A DNA stretch of 64,000 nt, taken from Dallia pectoralis (Eukaryota; Chordata; Actinopteri; Esociformes; Umbridae). Shown piece by piece: positions 11,001-21,018 of the stretch. How positions within the stretch are numbered: the first letter of the stretch is position 1; every line of letters starts with the position of its first letter. The stretch lies in assembly GCA_029465975.1 (NCBI GenBank), contig CM055750.1, forward strand, positions 2,218,048-2,282,047, written 5' to 3'. A program made the position numbers and the translations under genes. The notes beneath the pieces were generated by a model that was not told the origin of the DNA, ran no database searches, and saw nothing but the letters and a program-made list of their open reading frames with translations.

Positions 11001-14000
11001 CACATTCAGGATCGTTCTGAAATCTTTTTTAACCCCCTCCCCCATGGCTACCGCCCTATTCTAATAATTGTGGTAATTTACTCTTCCTTCTAGCATTAAC
11101 TGCCTTGATGGCTACCAAGTACTAGTTAATCAACATACCCATTTTAAAATCTTTGCACTAATTGTATATGAATCTGGATTTACACAATATTACAGGTGAA
11201 AGTGAAGAACGACAGGGAAAGGAATGTAAACGGATAAAACAGGTAGCGAGGTGGAGGCATCCTGATGAAGACAAAGAAAAAAATAAAAATAAAGAAACAT
11301 GCCAGAGAATAACAGGGGAAAAATGATATGAATACTAAAAAGGAAATCGTCCAAAATCAGTGATGGCAAGTAGATTTGATGATACTAGAATGTTTGGTAA
11401 TGTCATCAAAGGTGTCTTACCTCCAGCTGTAGGAAAAGCTCTGTAGAAAAAAACCAGACAACATGTGACTGAACCGTCAGTTATTCCCTGTCCGCCATAT
11501 TGACTGGTGACAGAAAACCTTTACCTTTGGCAGAGTTCAAGATAAAAGGTCAAAGAATTAAGCCTATATACGCATTAAGACCGAAAAAGAAAACCGTATA
11601 GTACAAAAGTGTCCACAGTGATCCTACCAGCATTCCGGAGACGCTCTTTGTATTGCTGGTCCAGCTTCTTCATTCGCTTCTGGTATTCTTGTAGTGTTCC
11701 TGCAAGAATGTGAAAGAGGCATGCCACTTCAATCATATCCAAATCATTTTGCACATTTTGTCCAGTATAGAGTAATAGAATTACACTGCTTCTTTTGCAA
11801 TATCAAAATGTATATTGAGCAAGAGCAATTGATTTAAACAAATTATCGAAACCATGTTTAACAAATTTACAGGTGGATGTGAAAACTAAACTGCCATGTG
11901 GGTCAATTTCCACAATGAGCATTGATGCACAGCGCTCAACTTCTCTGTTGTGTGAAGCAAACACATCGACAGCTGCTGTGGGTGACCATGTTAGAGAAAA
12001 GTCTTCGCTCTCAAGAACCTCAAAATCAGTTGAAATGCAAATGTTGTTTCGCAGAGCCAACATTTAAAAGTATTCCAAAGTAAATTCTGTAACCTGTTTA
12101 AACAGTGTCACTAATTTATACTGTTCTAGTGGGACTATTTGCATAGACGGGCAGTGCCAAAAAAAAATCATCTGATCCAATGTTAGGAGCACCAAGCAAA
12201 CCTGGACCTCAATGTTGGCACATGCAGACTCTGTTCAACCTGCCAATATTTGTTTAATATCAGTTGAAATATTTGGCCCAAACGCAGGGCTGATTTTCTG
12301 AACCAAGGTGGGAACCATAGACTGTTCTCCACGATGACATCACAAAAATCCACGTTTGGTTTCGATTTGGAGGGGTCTAACTTGGATGAGATTCACGCAA
12401 TAATAAGAGTCCATCTCCAATCTGGCTTTTAAGTTCAGTTCCAAAAAGAAATGCATCAGGTTCTTCATTACGGTATCTGGCTTGATTAGCCACAGATTGT
12501 ACTCCCAAGCCCTTCAATCTTAAAATAGATAATGGAACCACAAGGCAATGAAGTTAATCAAAATCATAAAAGCAGTGCGGGTAATTGATTGCAGTCTACC
12601 TTCTTGGAGTTGTGTCAACTGCCTTTTCAACGATGCCAACTTGTCTTGGTACATCCTGCAAACAAAATAACCATCATCATTAGAACCAACTACTTTAGAC
12701 AAACTTATGTTTTTCAGGTCAAGCTGCCTATATTGTATACACACCAAGGCAATCAGGGAGGAAAACTCACTGTTCTTTGATTTCCACATAGTCATCCTCA
12801 TCATGTTTTGCCAGGTCAGTCTCACTTGCGTCTTCCGTGTCTGGAAACAGGGCAAATGTCAGCTATTACATAGCATATTAGCAGCCTATAAACCTTTCGT
12901 TTTTGGGGAAATTGCAATCAACTGTCTAGACTGGTAGAAACATTGGTGTTAACTCAGTAAAGTTACCTTTATTTTCATCACCCATGACAGTGTTGCCAGC
13001 CATTTCCGTTTAGACAACAATTTGGTGGTGACGCTGGTGAAAATGCACAATTTATTCCTCCCTAAAGATATACTCGTAGATTGCTTATCGAAGTTGGTTA
13101 TGTCGTAGGTTAAATCTGGAGTTAGCTTCTTAGCATGTAGCGTGGGAGTTACTGCTTCTTCTAGACATCCAACAAACACCGGCTTGTTTGTATCGAAACG
13201 GTGCAAAACTAAGTCCTGAAGAGTTAAGTTACCGATGTCATCAGTGGTTTGTCACTTGATTAACCAGTTTATTCGTCATAGCAAACGTTTCACCTTGATA
13301 GTCGCACATTTGCCGCATGATGCCTGCTGCTAAACCGGTTGCTAATGCGCACAGTTAACTAAGCTGATGACGATGTAGCCACAAGCTAACGTGTTAGCAA
13401 GATAACGTGTCTACCGGTATATATTATCAATGAGTCAATCCTCTAGGCCACATAATACAATATGACAGGGGCAGCTACCCGGTGACTAGCTAATGTAGTT
13501 GATAACGCGAGTTTAGAGAAATAATCTCTTAATTTATTTGACGTAACTAACCCGAAGGCAACCGAGACTATATCAGATAGCCGACTAGCCTAACTTTACT
13601 TAGCTCGCTGGTGCCAAACTTTGCTGGTGACCTGTCAGCTGATGATAGCTAAATGTGGCTAAATGATAGTTAAATGTAGCTAACAGGGACAGTGGTTAGT
13701 TACACAACCAGCTGCTAACGAGACGTGTCGGAAACTGGATATGCAGTTTAAAAGGCTCAACACAACAAACAGGTCACTAGTTAAATTATGAACCTAAACT
13801 TTAAACATAAACTGTAGCTGACATTTACAGTCAATCTCAACTTTTTCTCGGTCGAACATAACATATATAGATATTCTATTTCTAACCACCTTCACCCACA
13901 TGGAAGAGTTTCATAAAAATATGATAAAATAAACGCGTTTGTTAAACATCACAACTACCGTGTCGGATAAGGACCAATCAATTAAATCACACTAATAGTA

Positions 14001-14675
14001 GAGAATAGCGACTTTATCCATAATCCAGTTTCAATGCACAGTTATCAAACACGCTTTATTTCTCTTTTAACCAGGTAGATTGTTAGCAACAATAACTATT
14101 ACCGTATTGTGTACTACTGTAATGACAAACAGACCAGAGAAGGTTTTGCATTAACTAAGCGTTCATAAGCGAGAACAGTCACATTAAACTGAAGTAAACT
14201 ATGATACTGTAGTTGTAAAGGCATAAACTCCTCCCACTTTACACGCACCGTGACAGGTATATTTCCTACCAGATAATTAGGTGGTACAGTAACGTTATGG
14301 TAGTACAGCACAACAATACAGTCAGTAGTAGTACTAGTAGGAGTGATTTATCTAGCACCTCTAATCTCTAGCTGTAAATTAAAATGTTAGCTTACTATCG
14401 TTACGTTATCAATTATAACAATAGTTACTATTATTATAGTTAATGGGACTAATCCCGAAAAAAAAATAGAAAATACCACGTTAGCTAACATTTATTATCC
14501 AGCTAACGCTAGCATGCTAACCGTAACGTTGTTGCTAACACCGTTAGCACTACCAAACGTTACCTTCCTCCGAGTCTCTTCCTCTGAAACTTCGATCGTC
14601 GTCCTCGTCCACACTATCAAGTTCCTCCTCGTCGTTGTAGTAGTCCACCATCGGTGACAGTAACGTGGAAGCCAT
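4708..14675 (-). CDS. suds3: suds3: Sds3 subunit of SIN3-HDAC corepressor complex
   Basis: Eleven coding exons join in frame: 14675-14564, 12840-12771, 12655-12600, 11699-11628, 11440-11421, 10750-10594, 10213-10118, 9804-9718, 8264-8159, 6092-6008, 4806-4708 (960 nt, 319 residues plus TAG). The protein matches vertebrate SUDS3 closely, as I know that family. It has an acidic N-terminus (residues 1-60), a long charged coiled coil (about 61-162, including [19 protein letters not shown]), a basic proline-rich linker (about 163-195), the SIN3-binding region after it, and a conserved C-terminal domain ending in FVIRRRSAA. Sds3 is a nuclear scaffold that dimerises and stimulates SIN3-associated HDAC1/2, repressing transcription. 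The human protein is 328 residues, so this copy is intact. The start is supported by an in-frame TAA directly before the ATG and by the conserved MASTLLSPM start. Intron 7 is AT-AC; all others are GT-AG. taok3 lies divergently upstream. Confidence 0.97.
5384..5407. repeat. (AC)n microsatellite
   Basis: About 12 AC dinucleotides inside suds3 intron 10. Confidence 0.9.
6008..6092 (-). CDS. suds3: suds3 coding exon 10
   Basis: 85 nt, residues 259-287, [20 protein letters not shown] then VISSVGTNE, part of the conserved C-terminal domain. The acceptor is CGTCAG and the donor GTGAGT. Confidence 0.95.
6668..6956. repeat. 21-23-bp minisatellite, 13 copies
   Basis: Units cccccacctgcagacacata with one or two extra A or C. 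I count 13 ctgcag (PstI) sites. It lies in suds3 intron 9. Overlapping minus-strand open frames (MCLQVG.. and GLCVCRW.. repeats) are artefacts of this array. Confidence 0.95.
7897..8052. repeat. (TG)n compound microsatellite
   Basis: Long TG runs interrupted by taggg and tatgg, in suds3 intron 9 about 110 bp beyond the exon 9 donor. Confidence 0.95.
8159..8264 (-). CDS. suds3: suds3 coding exon 9
   Basis: 106 nt, residues 224-258, [20 protein letters not shown] then [15 protein letters not shown]. The acceptor is CTCTCAG and the donor GTACGA. The intron after the donor is rich in CA/GT repeats. A 55-bp tandem duplication lies just upstream of the acceptor. Confidence 0.95.
8278..8366. repeat. 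55-bp tandem duplication near suds3 exon 9 acceptor
   Basis: The 34-base stretch starting ggaacatttaaatgac recurs at 8278 and 8333. The copy at 8278 lies 14-47 bases upstream of the exon 9 acceptor, in the branch-point zone. Confidence 0.85.
9067..9327. repeat. 29-bp minisatellite, 9 copies
   Basis: Units beginning ggttgtatggatggtgtttg, starting at 9067, 9096, 9125 and so on every 29 bases, in suds3 intron 8. Because 29 is not a multiple of three the repeat cycles through frames, giving spurious DGVCWS / YGWCLLVI peptides. Confidence 0.95.
9718..9804 (-). CDS. suds3: suds3 coding exon 8
   Basis: 87 nt, residues 195-223, [20 protein letters not shown] then KQLKSPKRP. The acceptor is AC (minor class) and the donor is GTCTGT. 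By family knowledge this area overlaps the SIN3-interaction region. Confidence 0.94.
9805..10117 (-). other. suds3: U12-type (AT-AC) intron 7 of suds3
   Basis: 313-nt minor-spliceosome intron. Its 5' end is ATATCCTTT (10117-10109), a perfect U12 donor. The branch-site match TCCTTAAC (9821-9814) lies about 10 nt before the terminal AC (9806-9805), the tight spacing typical of U12 introns. Splicing AT to AC restores codon GCT (Ala195) and KPAPAQLNYLL as in human SUDS3; no GT-AG choice in reach does so. Confidence 0.93.
10118..10213 (-). CDS. suds3: suds3 coding exon 7, followed by an AT-AC intron
   Basis: 96 nt, residues 163-194, [20 protein letters not shown] then [12 protein letters not shown]. 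The acceptor is TTTAG. The donor is not GT: the exon ends CCAG and the intron begins ATATCCTTT, the U12-type 5' splice site consensus. Confidence 0.95.
10594..10750 (-). CDS. suds3: suds3 coding exon 6
   Basis: 157 nt, residues 111-162, [20 protein letters not shown] through KLTMELTG: the most conserved coiled-coil part of the Sds3 family. The acceptor is GTCTCAG and the donor GTAAGA. An antisense L2-like fragment starts only about 20 bp upstream of the acceptor. Confidence 0.96.
10768..11000 (+). mobile_element. L2-clade LINE fragment (degenerate)
   Basis: The plus strand reads [13 protein letters not shown] near its start (cttatccagaacgcagctgc), the reverse-transcriptase tail motif of vertebrate L2-type LINEs, then decays with stops. 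It lies in suds3 intron 5, antisense to the gene. The right boundary is approximate. Confidence 0.7.
11421..11440 (-). CDS. suds3: suds3 coding microexon 5 (20 nt)
   Basis: Only 20 nt, completing residues 104-110 (ELFLQLE) of the coiled coil. The acceptor is TTTCTACAG and the donor GTAAGAC. Without it exon 4 to exon 6 would be out of frame and ELFLQLE, present in the human protein, would be lost. It is too short for an ORF scan. Confidence 0.93.
11628..11699 (-). CDS. suds3: suds3 coding exon 4
   Basis: 72 nt, residues 80-103, [20 protein letters not shown] then LRNA. The acceptor is TTGCAG and the donor GTAGGA. It continues the coiled coil. Confidence 0.95.
12600..12655 (-). CDS. suds3: suds3 coding exon 3
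   Basis: 56 nt, residues 61-79, [19 protein letters not shown], the start of the coiled coil. The acceptor is TTTGCAG and the donor GTAGAC. Confidence 0.95.
12771..12840 (-). CDS. suds3: suds3 coding exon 2
   Basis: 70 nt, residues 38-60, reading [20 protein letters not shown] and IKE. The acceptor is TTTCCAG and the donor GTGAGT. The phase joins to exons 1 and 3 without error. Confidence 0.95.
14564..14675 (-). CDS. suds3: suds3 coding exon 1
   Basis: Residues 1-37 plus one base. Begins [20 protein letters not shown] and continues as an Asp/Glu-rich run. TAA precedes the ATG in frame (14678-14676). The donor GTAACG lies at 14563. The 5' UTR and promoter must lie to the right of 14675. Confidence 0.96.
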
Positions 14676-15384
14676 TTAATGGCGAGTAAAATTGTAAACA
14701 AACGTTAGATAAACAATCGATTTGGAATTTGCAGTTCCGAGCCAAACAGCGCCTACATCTGTTAAGACCCCGACACACACACGAGTAGGCTGACAATTCG
14801 CCTGACCATATTCCTAAAGTAACAAACAAATATATATGTGTTGTCTCTTACAGTTATCTTGTCAAAGCTGTGTGGACCAGGACTTTGGTCTTTAATACGT
14901 GTTTATATATTGAATCTTAAAATCTTTTCACATACAACTGCACATAATGTGTAGAATCCAAACAGGCATACACCAGGCTCGCTCTACTACAACCAAGATT
15001 TTCGCGGTTCTGTTCTGCTTACAATACAATTGAGGAAGTGTGCATGTTTCAGAAAGCTACCTCATTAATCACAATTATATTTCAGTTTGCCAATTCGAAG
15101 TAAGGGTGTTGTTAATTGTATCCAACGTTTGACATGACGAAAGATGAAAGATTTTAATATTTTTTTAAAAATGGTGACTTATCCAAACAATTATTCCCAA
15201 CTAGGCATTCGGATTAAGTAACTTTCCTGGTCATCATCTTTTTTATCTACCCTAAAAACATCTAAACCACTTTTACTCCAACCTAACGATTTTTTAAGGC
15301 TCTCTCAGACTCCCTCAAGCGAACCAATGATGTCAGAGTAAATAAATAACCGGCTGAGCCAAATAATGATGACCTAATGTGCTT
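14676..15384. promoter_or_regulatory. suds3 5' UTR/promoter side of the divergent region
   Basis: Sequence directly upstream of the suds3 ATG on the minus strand. The transcription start must be in or near this stretch, but no TATA box or strong initiator is evident and the exact position is not visible. I see nothing else here. Confidence 0.4.
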
Positions 15385-15765
15385 TTTGTCCTCCACATGC
15401 AGCCAAACGAGCTCAGACTGCCAAGGGCATGGTCTCTACTAGACCCCTGAAGGCGCCTTGTGTTATCTGGCATCAAGATATGAGCAGCAAACCCTGTGAA
15501 TCAGACTTGTTGGTTCAGCGCAACCAAAGATGTTCAATCAGATTGAGGTCTTGGGGATTTGGAAGCCAGGGCAACACCTTGAACTCTTCATCATGTTCTT
15601 CAAACCATTCACGAACTATGTGTGCAGTGTGGCAGGGCGCATAATCCTGCTGTATTATGCCATTGCCATGAAGAGATACACCTGGTCTGCAGTGATGTTT
15701 AGGAAGGTGGCACGTGTCAAATTAAATGTGCGCACGTACATGGCCGTCCATGTCATGTAAAAGAC
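15385..15765 (-). mobile_element. Tc1/mariner transposase remnant, minus orientation
   Basis: The minus strand carries a decayed transposase 3' half, with the motif run QQDYAPCHTAHIVREWFEEH and a degenerate form of the SPDLNPIEHLW block (here NPQDLNLIEHLW). This is the catalytic-domain end of fish Tc1-like transposases. Several stops and indels; no terminal repeats recognised. Not functional. Confidence 0.8.
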
Positions 15766-16079
15766 AAACAGCAAACACACAAATCAGCTCCTCAGCCTGC
15801 AACACAACCACAGGGGCCTTTGGAGGGGCCTGCTACGTGTACTTAGGGCCAATCGGTCCCACAGTGTGGGTAGACGGCACGTGTCCTCAATGAATACTGT
15901 ACATGTAGTATTGTGTATAAATGGGTACATGAAAATAAACACATTTGCATTAAATATACATGGAAAGTGATCAGAACATGAACATGTCAATTGATCAATC
16001 CAAAAGGCTAAGAACATAATGGACACCCCAAACAATATATTATTACGAAGGACCTCATAAGCAGTTGGGCCTGTTACTA

Positions 16080-16200
16080 TACAATCTGAATTTGTGTGAG
16101 TAAAGACTCATCTGACCATATACCTGTTTTCCATTTCACAGGGGTCCAGGTTTTTAATGCGTTGATACTGTTTGCAATTTATTAGGTTTCTCGCTTTCTG
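16080..16200 (-). mobile_element. Tc1-like fragment
   Basis: The stretch agactcatctgaccatatac is typical of the minus-strand reading of Tc1-like transposase genes. It is short and diverged, and may belong to either neighbouring copy. Confidence 0.4.
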
Positions 16201-16580
16201 CGTTGACGTTCAGGTGGCAGGGTCAGAGTTTGGCGTAAACAACGTGAAAGCTTGGATCCATCTTGCCTTGTCTCAATTGTTCAAGCGAGCCATGTCCATC
16301 CCTTTATGACCAGTGTATTCTTCATCTAATGGATACTTTCAGCAGAATAACGTGCCATGTCACAAAGCATCATCTCAAACTGGTTTCTTCAATATGACAG
16401 TCACCTGATCTCAATCCAAAAAATCTCTGGGATGTGGTGGAACGGGAGATCTGTGTGATGTTACCAGCACCTTGTTGAAGCCAAAGAGAACTCAGGCAGT
16501 TCTGAAGGCAAAAGGCGGTCCCATCTGGTACTAGCATGGTGGCGTACATAATGAAGTGGCCAGTGAGTGTGTGTATGTAC
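16200..16580 (+). mobile_element. Internally deleted Tc1-like element, plus orientation
   Basis: The plus strand matches the central and 3' parts of a common fish Tc1-like transposase: a GVRVWRKQ-like start, then FQQNNVPCHKA (degenerate QQDNAPCHKA), a broken DLNP block and VLKAKGGP..Y near the end, followed by the sequence gaagtggccagtgagtgtgt near the 3' inverted repeat. Large internal deletions are evident from the compressed order. Inactive. Confidence 0.85.
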
Positions 16581-16650
16581 ACACATATATACGTCGAAAT
16601 GGAATGGAGAGATGAATTGTGCAATCCTATTTTGATGATTGCCTCATCAC

Positions 16651-16668
16651 GCCTCTAGGTGGCAGTGC
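16651..16668 (+). promoter_or_regulatory. Candidate CTCF site
   Basis: gcctctaggtggcagtgc fits the CTCF core (CCASYAGRKGGCRS) at nearly all positions. Located in the divergent suds3/taok3 region. Motif match only. Confidence 0.4.
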
Positions 16669-18560
16669 AGCCTGCTCTAAATCTCAGACAAATGTATTGT
16701 TTGGGGTTAAGAATGGATCTAGAGAATCGCTCAAGTGTCCATCCAAGTTCCCATGTTTTTATTTTGTGGTAAATTGTACCAATTGAAGATGTACCACATT
16801 ATTACGGGGACATTGTCCTTCCATTTCACTGAACATTGGTGATGATCCCTACAAAAGTAATGGATTAAGCTTAGTCCTCAATCAAAAGTTGTTTGCTCTC
16901 TCTGTTATAGTAAACTAGTTCTCACACTCTTTTGCCAACTAAACCAACTGGTTTGCAAGGTGGTGCATTTAACTGATGCAGAGATAAGATAGATCATGTA
17001 ACAGACTTGCACCTTTTAGTCACAAGGCCTCCCGCCTGTTAAACTCTAAACACATGAACTGTATTGACATCAGCTGTTCTCAGGTCTAACAATAACAGTC
17101 ACATAAACACTGCTTGAAGATATCGGTCAGAATATCCATTTTTCTCTGGCTGCATATCATTTGATTGACTGACAGTACTTGCTGTCAACTGTCAATATTG
17201 TCATTGTTAACTGTCTATTGTCATTCTCATGTCCAACACCAGGGGGCGGTGTCGTCTCATCCTTTAATGAACACTGGATTGACACATTTGCTCGTAATTG
17301 ACGTCTTATTCTCTGACCGACATTAATCGCTCTCAGTGTTCAACATTCCCCAATATGCTATGTTTAAACATAAAACATCACCCCTTAACCCACAGTATTG
17401 CCTCGGGTTTATTATGGAGACAAATGCATGTTGAACTGTATTGCACTTCTCGATTAGTAGTAGCCTACAATAGAAATGAACTAAGACCTCATATAGTCTG
17501 GGCTACGATTATTACTAATAATATTATGTTTCATCGACCCTCTATAGCTGACAACCGATGCCTTATTTATTTCTATGCTCATCTTTGCCTTACACCAATT
17601 GTCATCGTTTGCGTTGAATAAACTTGATCGGTTTTCCTCCTAATAAATAAAACAAACCCATGTGATATCTGTCTGTTGTGGTCCTGGCACATAAGGGCTC
17701 TATATGCGTGTGGAGTTGCATATCGCTCCTACACCCACTAATAAGACCTGCTGCCAGCCACATGCCGGGTTATAACGCACCCGACATAGGAGCTTAATGC
17801 ATTTCCGCGCGTCAAACTCGAGCTGTCAACCAGAAGTCCGTGCGTGCGTGTGCGTGTCTCGACCCTTCATTCAGGAAGTCCTGACAACAACAGTTCAGAA
17901 AGTGGTCTGCTGCGGAGTTGGACTAAATGTTCCGGGAACCGTGGGACTCTGCGACCGGACCAGAAGCAACACGGGTCGGTTTTTATTACACCTCTGTTGG
18001 TTTCTGATGGATGAATGCATATTTTAATTGGGTTAACGGGTGTTGTAATGTGCTGGCCTCATGCACACGTCGAGGCACTTCCTCCTAAGATGTCATATCG
18101 GTTCTAGACGCCGTATTAGAGGTGTATTACTGTGTGTTTCATATTAATAGTTAAGCATCTGCAGGCACATGTACATAATATTGGTTATTTCAGACAGCAT
18201 GAGGACCACTGGAGACATGAACGCATCTGTTGTTATGAGCAGATATAAGTGCGTAGGGGGGTGGTTCTGCTGTGTTCTGCTGGTTACTCTCAGATGCGCG
18301 CAAAACAACTCGTATTGTCGGTGTCATTTGACATGAAGTCCGTTCATAAATGCAATCTGAACCGATGACAGTAGACGATGGTTTTACGAATAAGGGAACC
18401 GAGGACGGGTTTTCAAGAGAGGCACCTGAGCTCATGGTGAGTGTGTGGGGAACCAGAGATGCGCCAGTTTGGTTCCTATCTTACACATTTACAAACTCAA
18501 CCGCTCGACTCACAATGAACCTTATTTCAAACAGTTATGCGCTTGAACTTTAGCCGTGAA
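16669..18560. other. Intergenic; possible taok3 promoter/5' exon area
   Basis: Mostly AT-rich without genes, but 17790-18000 carries many CpGs (for example ccgcgcg, gtccgtgcgtgcgtgtgcg, tgcgaccgg). A good splice-donor match (atg then gtgagt) lies at 18437 on the plus strand. These are what a taok3 5' UTR exon would need, given the expected divergent arrangement, but nothing proves transcription. Confidence 0.25.
17235..17252 (+). promoter_or_regulatory. Candidate CTCF site
   Basis: aacaccagggggcggtgt fits the CTCF core well, 0.6 kb from the candidate at 16651 and in the same orientation. Motif match only. Confidence 0.4.
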
Positions 18561-18589
18561 TTTATGGAGTATTGTCGTATTGGAAGGTC

Positions 18590-19075
18590 TGCCTGTTGTC
18601 TGTAGACAGCTGGGTCTATAATGTAGACTGTCTGTAGACAGCTGGGTCTATAATGTAGGCTGTCTGTCTGTTGGCGTGGTGTCTGTAGACAGCTGGGTCT
18701 ATAATGTAGACTGTATGTCTGTTGGCGAGGTCTGTAGAAGGCTGGGTTTATAATGTGAGGTGTCTGTAGACAGCTGGGTCTATAATGTAGACTGAATGTC
18801 TGTCTGTTGGCGAGGTGTCTGTAGACAGCTGGGTCTATAATGTAGACTGAATGTCTGTCTGTTGGCGAGGTGTCTGTAGACAGCTGGGTCTATAATGTAG
18901 ACTGTCTGTCTGTTGGCGTGGTGTCTGTAGACAGCTGGGTCTATAATGTAGACAGCTGGGTCTATAATGCGAGGTGTCTGTAGACAGCTGGGTCTATAAC
19001 GTAGACTGTCTGGCTGCCTGTGCCACAGACTGTTTTCCACTGGGTCTAATGTAGACTGTCTGTTTGTGCCACAGA
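18590..19075. repeat. Variable-unit minisatellite (about 31-57 bp)
   Basis: About ten copies of tgtctgtagacagctgggtc with tataatgtagac, separated by variable spacers containing ctgtctgttggcg. Units differ in length and by point changes. Confidence 0.9.
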
Positions 19076-20694
19076 CTGTTTTCTGGATACACTGTTCATT
19101 AGGTATATATCATCGGCTGCATTTCTATTTCCTGCACATTATTCCATAAACTGACAGACGAAACAGGGGACACGGTCCCTGAGAGTAGTGTGTCTATTCA
19201 ATTTGAGCTCGAAGGAAATGCTGGACATGTTTAGGTTTAAAACACTGACATCATAAATCGGCTGTTTTGTCTGATTGTTTGCTGTCTATTATTGTAATTC
19301 ATAGTACGCCTTAAGTGAGAGCTCAGCCAGTGATACGCAGGTCTTTTATTTGTCTGTAATCTGCATGTAAGTAAATGTAGGTTAACACGACGCGCTTGAG
19401 ATGTCTGATTCATGTGGCTAAAATAGCAGCCAGTCAAACAGCCGACAAAGACCCACCAGACTTCATGATGTCATCCTTCCTGTCAGAGGCGCATGCAAAC
19501 AGATGCACATTTCGTTTTGAGAAGGAAACAAGCCTTGGATAAACAATGTGAAGTCATGAAATGCCAAAATTACTATATCGATTTCTTGCATTTTTCAGGA
19601 AACAACTTTCATTGCTGCAGCTGTATCTCCATGCCTTATAATAACCTGTAATAAACCATAATGTAGTAGATCATCAAGCCTGTCTGTATGTCTTTAGCTC
19701 TGAGAGCTAAGAACAGGAGGTTTGGCTAGCCAGTTGTAACCAGGCGTTTAATTACGTTAGGGAACATGGTTATGTTGTTGAAACTGCAGTCTGGGCCAGT
19801 CCGATGGTTTCCTATTAACTTGAATGTTTCATTTGTTATAATATCTTGAAATGTGTCTCCACAATGTGCGTCCTCACCCACACACTACTCAAGATTCTCT
19901 CTTGAACATTCAGACATCCTGTCCGTCCTAACTGGCACCCTATTCATGATGTAGTACACTCCTTGTCAGGGCACGTAGGGCTGTTACAACCCAAGTCCTA
20001 TAGGTAGGAGGTGTGATTTGGGTTGTCACTGTCTGACATCCTGTGTATCCCACGTTCTAGTTTGGCGTGTGTGTGCGTGTGCGTGTCTTAGAGAAGCACA
20101 ACGGCAATTGGGTAAATTGTGAGTGACTGATCTTAAATATAGAGTTATAGTGATTTGAAGATCAGTCAGCCGGCAGGAGTTTTGAAGCTCCTGAAACACG
20201 TCAATTCAAGTACGCATCCTCCTGTGTGAGTCAGTCAATGAATGTGACTACAGATGTGTACTTGTCATGTGCCATTACACACAGTATCCGCTAGTGCTGT
20301 GAGAGACTGACTGTGCGCGCGTGTGTGCGTGTGTGTTTGGATTCACGTGCATGCGTGGGGTGAGGACACATCAGCTGACAAGCGGCTCGTGGCTGTCAGA
20401 GGGGCAAAGAAAATGTCCCGGGGCACACAGCCCAAATAGTCCCCTGTACACTTCCTAGAACACTTCTTTTGACCAGAACCCGATGCTACACCCGCTCGTT
20501 GGCAAAGTAAAGTATTTCCCAGGCAGACAGAGCCATCATCAGAAGGGGACGTGTAAGCCCTGGCAACAGGCCTAATCACTACACACTGAGTGCTCTATGG
20601 AAGGATTTGAATAATCTGCGTGTGCGAATAAAGTTTTCAGATACGAGAGACCCAAGACAAGTTAGAGGGAGAGAGCTTTTCCATTGCAGCTGTT
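19076..20694. other. Intergenic, no gene seen
   Basis: Apart from a miniature-element fragment near 19929 and short GT runs (20066-20085, 20313-20336), nothing is recognised. Confidence 0.5.
19929..19985. mobile_element. Miniature element fragment
   Basis: aactggcaccctattcatga followed by gtagtacactccttgtcagg is a diverged copy of the palindromic element also seen at 24486-24575. Confidence 0.5.
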
Positions 20695-21018
20695 TTCCCC
20701 CCTTCCCTCTCGACCAGTTCCCCCTTTTCCCTCTCGTCCAGTTCCCCCCCTTCCCTCTCGTCCAGTTCCCCCCCCTTCCCTCTCGTCCAGTTCCCCCCTT
20801 CCCTCTCGTCCAGTTCCCCCCTTCCCTCTCGTCCAGTTACCCCCCTTCCCTCTCGTCCAGTTCCCCCTTCCCTCTCGTCCAGTTCCCCCCCTTCCCTCTC
20901 GTCCAGTCCCCCTTCCCTCCCGTCCAGTCCCCCTTCCCTCTCGTCCAGTTCCCCCCCCTTCCCTCTCGTCCAGTTCCCCCTTCCCTCTCGTCCAGTTCCC
21001 CCTTCCCTCTCGTCCAGT
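20695..21018. repeat. Pyrimidine-rich 20-23-bp minisatellite, about 15 copies
   Basis: Units of the form ttccctctcgtccagttccc with C runs of varying length. The minus strand is strongly G-rich with regular GGG tracts. Open frames in both directions (PSLSSSS.. and TGREGRG..) are artefacts. Confidence 0.95.

Noticed and set aside
18350..18553. 67-codon frame as a small gene
   Set aside because: Crosses a strong donor match at 18437 and shows no recognisable content; kept only as part of the candidate 5' exon area.
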